Shown here: in pieces, positions 7,778-10,675 of the stretch | How positions within the stretch are numbered: position 1 is the first letter of the stretch | How the letters are laid out: each line of letters begins with the position of its first letter | Assembly (NCBI GenBank): GCA_046316025.1 | Contig: JBKCXU010000140.1 | Span: forward strand, 1-10,675 | From: JAJTHJ01 sp046316025 | GTDB taxonomy: Bacteria; Pseudomonadota; Gammaproteobacteria; Burkholderiales; Burkholderiaceae_F | Direction: 5' to 3' | Length of the DNA: 10,675 nucleotides | The notes under the pieces: model-generated | What the model was told of the DNA's origin: nothing | What the model saw: only the letters and a program-made list of their open reading frames with translations | Databases searched by the model: none | Made by a program: the position numbers and the translations under genes

Positions 7778-8752
7778 TCAACCGCGAAACCTGCGCCACC
7801 AGGACACCAACGGCGGCACCAAGGGCTTGATGCTGAAGGAGTCGTGGATCGAGCTCCAGAGCCTGACGGCGTAGGTCGGGTCCATCTCGGCGAGGAAAGG
7901 AGCCTTGACAAAGCCGCCGCGTTCATCGATTTCGCGGGTTTCGCGCATCTCGACGGTGCCGACGGAAAACTCGGAAACCAGGTCCGTCCCGCCGCGCAGC
8001 CGCTGCCAGGTTCGCGGCATCTCGTTCCTTGCGAGGTCATGCCCGATGTCGCCGCGCCTGGGATTGCTATCCCACTTGGTCAACAGCAGCACGAATCGCG
8101 TACCACGTAGCTGCGGATTGCGACTTCCCACGTGGTCGATGAAGTTTGCAACAGCCTCGTCCTCCTTTGCCGCGTCCATCCACGGCACGACCAGCAGGAA
8201 GATCATCGGTAACCCACGGGCGCGGAAGTAAACGTCGATCGGGGTGCCGAGTGCGCCGCCGATGCCGGCGAGTCGTGCCAGATCTTCACCCGCGGTCTCC
8301 AGAAATATGAGGTTGCGAGGTTTGAGGCCTTTGCGGTTGGGCACGGCTTGTCCACCGATCAGCAGCGGCGGGCGACCGCTGTCGGTTCGCGCCGGCAAGA
8401 AGCCGGTCGATGTTTGGTGCTTGGCATCCCACTCAAAGTAGCAGGCAAGCTGATCCCAGTGGATCTCGCTCTCCTGGCGCAGGGCCGCGATGACGTTGTT
8501 GATCTGCTCGTCGCGGTATTGATGCGGCAGGAAGTCGAGCGTCTTGATGAAGGACAGACCCGCCGCGTGGCCCGTGACGGTGGCCGTGTGAATCAGCGAA
8601 GCAAGGATGACGGACTTGCCGACCGTCTTGTTACCGAACAGAAACACGAAGTTGGCGTCGGTCGCTTGAAGGAAACGTATCCAGTCGGTGTCGGGCAGGT
8701 TGAAGCGGCCACCGGGCGGCAGCGACGGTGGGAGCGGGTGGACGTTGTTCAT
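7778..8752 (-). CDS. P-loop GTPase-like protein
   Basis: This encodes 324 residues. The G1/P-loop is GNKTVGKS (40-47). A G3-like motif is LETAGED (151-157), with Glu where most GTPases have Asp. A hydrophobic strand follows (MIFLLVVPW, 183-191), and G4 is TKWD (225-228), the [NT]KxD signature for guanine binding. The order and spacing fit a TRAFAC-type GTPase. The TAGE form of G3 recalls the 'double-GTPase' proteins described in NTP-dependent conflict systems, but only one GTPase domain is visible and I cannot assign a family by eye. No membrane span is seen, so it should be cytoplasmic. The C-terminal part (about 250-324) is unassigned. The start at 8752 has GGAG (8761-8764) 8 bases upstream. 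It lies between two membrane-protein genes, 70 bases after one and 18 before the other, suggesting it switches or powers a membrane assembly. Confidence 0.87.
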   Translation of the reverse strand: MNNVHPLPPSLPPGGRFNLPDTDWIRFLQATDANFVFLFGNKTVGKSVILASLIHTATVTGHAAGLSFIKTLDFLPHQYRDEQINNVIAALRQESEIHWDQLACYFEWDAKHQTSTGFLPARTDSGRPPLLIGGQAVPNRKGLKPRNLIFLETAGEDLARLAGIGGALGTPIDVYFRARGLPMIFLLVVPWMDAAKEDEAVANFIDHVGSRNPQLRGTRFVLLLTKWDSNPRRGDIGHDLARNEMPRTWQRLRGGTDLVSEFSVGTVEMRETREIDERGGFVKAPFLAEMDPTYAVRLWSSIHDSFSIKPLVPPLVSWWRRFRG

Positions 8753-8782
8753 CTCTCGATCTCCGTGATGCTTCGGTTCGAA

Positions 8783-8819
8783 CCTTGCAAGGCCGAGGGA
8801 AAGCTCCTTGGCGGCAAGG
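8783..8819 (-). promoter_or_regulatory. intercistronic hairpin between the four-span gene and the GTPase gene
   Basis: An outer 6-bp stem (8783-8788 with 8814-8819) and inner 6-bp stem (8793-8798 with 8806-8811, one G-T pair) are separated by a small 4/2 internal loop and closed by a 7-base loop. It starts 3 bases after the membrane gene's stop. A perfect palindrome GGTTCGAACC (8775-8784) overlaps its far end. There is no T-run after it on the minus strand, so it looks more like an mRNA processing, stability or attenuation element than a terminator. Confidence 0.4.
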
Positions 8820-8822
8820 CAG

Positions 8823-9857
8823 TCATCCGATCGCGGCGATCCTGCCGCCGCGGCCGGGGAGGAATGGCGGCGCGTCGGGTTCCTCGCGGCCGATGCGGTA
8901 CAGGATGTACGGCGCGAGCAAATCGACTAGCAGGCAGAACGCCAAGATCACCCAGAGCGCGCCCTTATCCAGGCTTCGCCCGACGGCCGACGCCGTGTGG
9001 CTGAAGGACCCGAGACTGGTGTTGCGGGCCTCGAGCCTCATCGGCCCGGCGGCGACATCGTCGAGGCACTGGAATCGACCGCCGTGCATCGTGTTGGCTC
9101 CGGCGCACAGCTCATTGAACAGGAAAGTGCCCTCGGTCAGGAGCGTCAGGTGCTTGGGCGACACGCGCTCGAGAGGTGCCTTGAGCTGTTCGATGGCTTG
9201 GGCGCGCCGCGGGTCGCCCGCGAATGCGCCGGCGGCTTGCTTCAGGGTTCGGAGAGCCTCAAAGTCGTTCTCGCGCAAGTGGGATCCAAGTAGCCCGTCG
9301 GTGAACTTCAGGTAGCTATCCGCGGCACGATCCCATTCCTCCGGCGTGCGCGCAGCGACGTAGCGCGGAAACTTCTGCCCAGGAAAGAGGCTTTCAAGCT
9401 CGCCGATCTGGGCTTGCGCCTGGGGTCCGACTCCGTAGAGCCGAACTTCGGCGACCAGGGCGTCACGCTTGCTCTCGACGAGCTGCTTGAAGGCATCGAG
9501 CTTGGTCAGCTTTGCATCGGCGGCAACGCGTGCGGCAAGCTGCGAGGCCTTGTCTTGAAGTTCGGACAGTTCTTCGCTGACCAGAAGCTTCCCTGCATAA
9601 GATGGGAATAGGTAGTTGAAGTTGCAGACTACGTTGAAGAGCGCCAGAACGACGAACCCAGCCAGCGCGGCCGGTTTGCCCTTCATGGCGTGGTGGAAAG
9701 CCAGCGCGAGCAAGAGAGTCACTCCGCCGGAGAGAACGAAGCCGCCCTGGCGCCAACCGAACAAGTTCGCTTCCTGCAGGCCCAGACCTGTATGCCAGAA
9801 GCCGATGGCGAGGAAGATCGCCGCGCCCATCCAGACGAGTATCTTGTTGCTGGTCAT
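8823..9857 (-). CDS. four-span inner-membrane protein with a large periplasmic domain, unknown function
   Basis: This encodes 344 residues of a family I do not recognise. Predicted membrane spans lie at about 6-26, 40-58, 63-84 and 300-320. Basic residues between spans 2 and 3 (KGK, 59-61) and after span 4 (RIGR) put both ends inside, so the 215-residue region between spans 3 and 4 should be periplasmic. That region is rich in charged helices (for example SEELSELQDKASQLAARV, coiled-coil-like) and has two cysteines (C251, C264) that could form a disulfide, which suits the periplasm. The start at 9857 is preferred over an in-frame ATG at 9890 because GGAG (9865-9868) lies 7 bases before it. The gene follows the small lipoprotein gene after 150 bases and precedes the GTPase gene by 70. 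A membrane sensor or structural partner of the GTPase module is inferred. Confidence 0.87.
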   Translation of the reverse strand: MTSNKILVWMGAAIFLAIGFWHTGLGLQEANLFGWRQGGFVLSGGVTLLLALAFHHAMKGKPAALAGFVVLALFNVVCNFNYLFPSYAGKLLVSEELSELQDKASQLAARVAADAKLTKLDAFKQLVESKRDALVAEVRLYGVGPQAQAQIGELESLFPGQKFPRYVAARTPEEWDRAADSYLKFTDGLLGSHLRENDFEALRTLKQAAGAFAGDPRRAQAIEQLKAPLERVSPKHLTLLTEGTFLFNELCAGANTMHGGRFQCLDDVAAGPMRLEARNTSLGSFSHTASAVGRSLDKGALWVILAFCLLVDLLAPYILYRIGREEPDAPPFLPGRGGRIAAIG

Positions 9858-9864
9858 GTCCTGT

Positions 9865-9868
9865 CTCC
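9865..9868 (-). promoter_or_regulatory. ribosome binding site (GGAG) deciding the start at 9857
   Basis: GGAG lies 7 bases before the ATG at 9857 on the minus strand. It falls inside the coding sequence if the longer start at 9890 is used. The shorter start also gives a more usual N-terminus, with the first span beginning within a few residues. Confidence 0.6.
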
Positions 9869-10007
9869 ACGAAGTGACGATGGGCTCCAATGTGGCCTAT
9901 TGCCGCGCCGCGTGGTCTGCTTGTCTTACAAAGTGGTGATAACTGCCGCCGGACGGAGGCATCGACCACACCGCTTGCGCTGCGCTCCTGCCGCCGCTGA
10001 GCTGGCC

Positions 10008-10541
10008 TCAACGTCCTTGCGGGGTCAGCCTCAACTGGACGCTGAACTGCCTGCTGTCCATCGATCCGAGTCGAGTGAGGAACAGCTTGTTTCTGTCGGC
10101 AGTGGTGAACGGTAATGGGCTGTCCCTCGCGAACGTCTTTTGCCCGAGCCACTGGCTCAGTAGCGACTCTGCTGCCTCGGTCGCGTCGTAGACCAGCATG
10201 CCGCCGTTTTGGGTGGGTTGGGCGAGAAAGTAGAGGTAACCCATCTTGTTACCTTTCGCATACATCAAGTACGTGGTTTGCGTATTCGGATAGAAGCCGA
10301 CTTCGTAGGTGTCGTCCTTGGTTACTGCGGAGTACTTCCCGTTGGCAACCGCCATCAGTTTGATGGTCGTGACAGCGCCGTCCCTGTCGGTGCTCGTATA
10401 CAGCCCTGCGGGCAAGGGCCGCACGAGGTGAGCGTCGTTGTGCGGATAGGACTCCTTGTCGCCGGAAAAGCAGCCCGACAGCGCGGCGACCGCAGCGAGC
10501 TGTAGCACGACGGCCGAAAACCTGATCATCGAGCGGACCAT
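10008..10541 (-). CDS. small secreted lipoprotein, unknown function
   Basis: This encodes 177 residues. It has a basic N-terminus (Arg3, Arg7), a hydrophobic core and a clean lipobox LSGC with Cys24 as lipidation site. Phe at +2, not Asp, predicts sorting to the outer membrane by Lol rules. The mature part looks like a compact beta-rich domain (GLYTSTDRDGAVTTIKL, then a strand-rich stretch with TTYLMYAKGNK and GYLYFLAQ), followed by a helical stretch (ATEAAESLLSQWLG). I do not recognise the family. The start at 10541 is supported by GAGG (10548-10551) with a 6-base spacer. It lies 53 bases after the end of the upstream partial gene and 150 before the four-span gene. I saw no good terminator or promoter in that 150-base gap, so read-through is plausible but an internal promoter cannot be ruled out. 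Confidence 0.88.
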   Translation of the reverse strand: MVRSMIRFSAVVLQLAAVAALSGCFSGDKESYPHNDAHLVRPLPAGLYTSTDRDGAVTTIKLMAVANGKYSAVTKDDTYEVGFYPNTQTTYLMYAKGNKMGYLYFLAQPTQNGGMLVYDATEAAESLLSQWLGQKTFARDSPLPFTTADRNKLFLTRLGSMDSRQFSVQLRLTPQGR

Positions 10542-10594
10542 GTTGAACCTCGCGAAGTGGAAGTGGCTTGTTGCAGGTGGTGAGCGTGCACCGC

Positions 10595-10675
10595 CTACTG
10601 CCGCAGCGCGGCGAGCCGCACCTGCGCACGCTCGACCTTCGCGCCGGCGGCGACCAGCAGAGACGAGGTTTCGGC
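10595..10675 (-). CDS. C-terminal tail of an unidentified protein (partial)
   Basis: The last 26 codons and a TAG stop of a minus-strand gene that continues past the window edge. The peptide (ending VERAQVRLAALRQ) is Ala/Leu/Arg/Gln-rich and probably helical. Of its 26 codons, 23 end in G or C, as in the neighbouring genes, which supports real coding. It lies 53 bases upstream of the small lipoprotein gene in the same direction, so it is probably the previous gene of the same operon. Too little is present to name a family. Confidence 0.55.
   Translation of the reverse strand, partial: AETSSLLVAAGAKVERAQVRLAALRQ

Noticed and set aside
8775..8792. GGTTCGAACC resembles the T-arm of a tRNA.
   Set aside because: No acceptor stem, D-arm or anticodon arm can be drawn around it; it is a simple palindrome overlapping an intercistronic hairpin.
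9858..9890. Upstream ATG at 9890 for the four-span protein, giving 11 more residues.
   Set aside because: The GGAG at 9865-9868 fits the ATG at 9857, and the extra residues add nothing recognisable.
9858..10007. Possible internal promoter or terminator in the 150-base gap (TTGTAA near 9930; GCCTCCG/CGGCGGC arms near 9945-9960).
   Set aside because: The promoter boxes are badly spaced, and the hairpin has a mismatch and no T-run.

Overview
The window is GC-rich DNA with dense genes and strong G/C preference at third codon positions. Two complete genes encode proteins with signal peptides and lipoboxes, and other proteins have a clear positive-inside membrane topology. This points to a Gram-negative proteobacterium. 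A betaproteobacterium (Burkholderiales-like) is my guess from composition and style, not something the sequence proves. I see no rRNA, tRNA, transposase, CRISPR array or phage gene.

Layout. (1) Positions 2-4174 (+) hold the 3' 1390 codons of a very large STAND-type signalling ATPase: P-loop NTPase, winged-helix part, basic coiled coil, one membrane span, a second coiled coil and about 14 WD40 blades, enough for two seven-bladed propellers. Its N-terminus, where an effector domain would normally sit, lies outside the window. (2) Positions 4175-4446 hold no convincing gene, but contain a short coding-like minus-strand frame and a 20-base alternating purine/pyrimidine tract. (3) Positions 4447-6216 (+) encode a lipoprotein with a proline linker, about three Ig-like domains and a C-terminal spherulin-4/GH135-type glycoside hydrolase domain with its acidic residues in place. 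(4) Positions 6323-10675 (-) form a convergent, operon-like block. In transcription order it holds the tail of an unidentified gene, a small lipoprotein, a four-span membrane protein with a large periplasmic domain, a P-loop GTPase, and a single-span protein with a Pro/Ala/Lys-rich periplasmic tail.

How they may work together. The minus-strand block reads as an envelope-spanning module: an outer-membrane-type lipoprotein, two inner-membrane proteins with periplasmic parts and a cytoplasmic GTPase. I recognise no named system in this combination, and it is the best candidate here for something undescribed. The STAND/WD40 ATPase next to a divergent GTPase fits the general pattern of NTP-dependent conflict (defence or regulated-death) loci. 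That is inference from family knowledge, and a functional link between the plus- and minus-strand genes is not shown. The GH135-like lipoprotein could act on galactosamine-containing exopolysaccharide, but no polysaccharide synthesis genes lie beside it.
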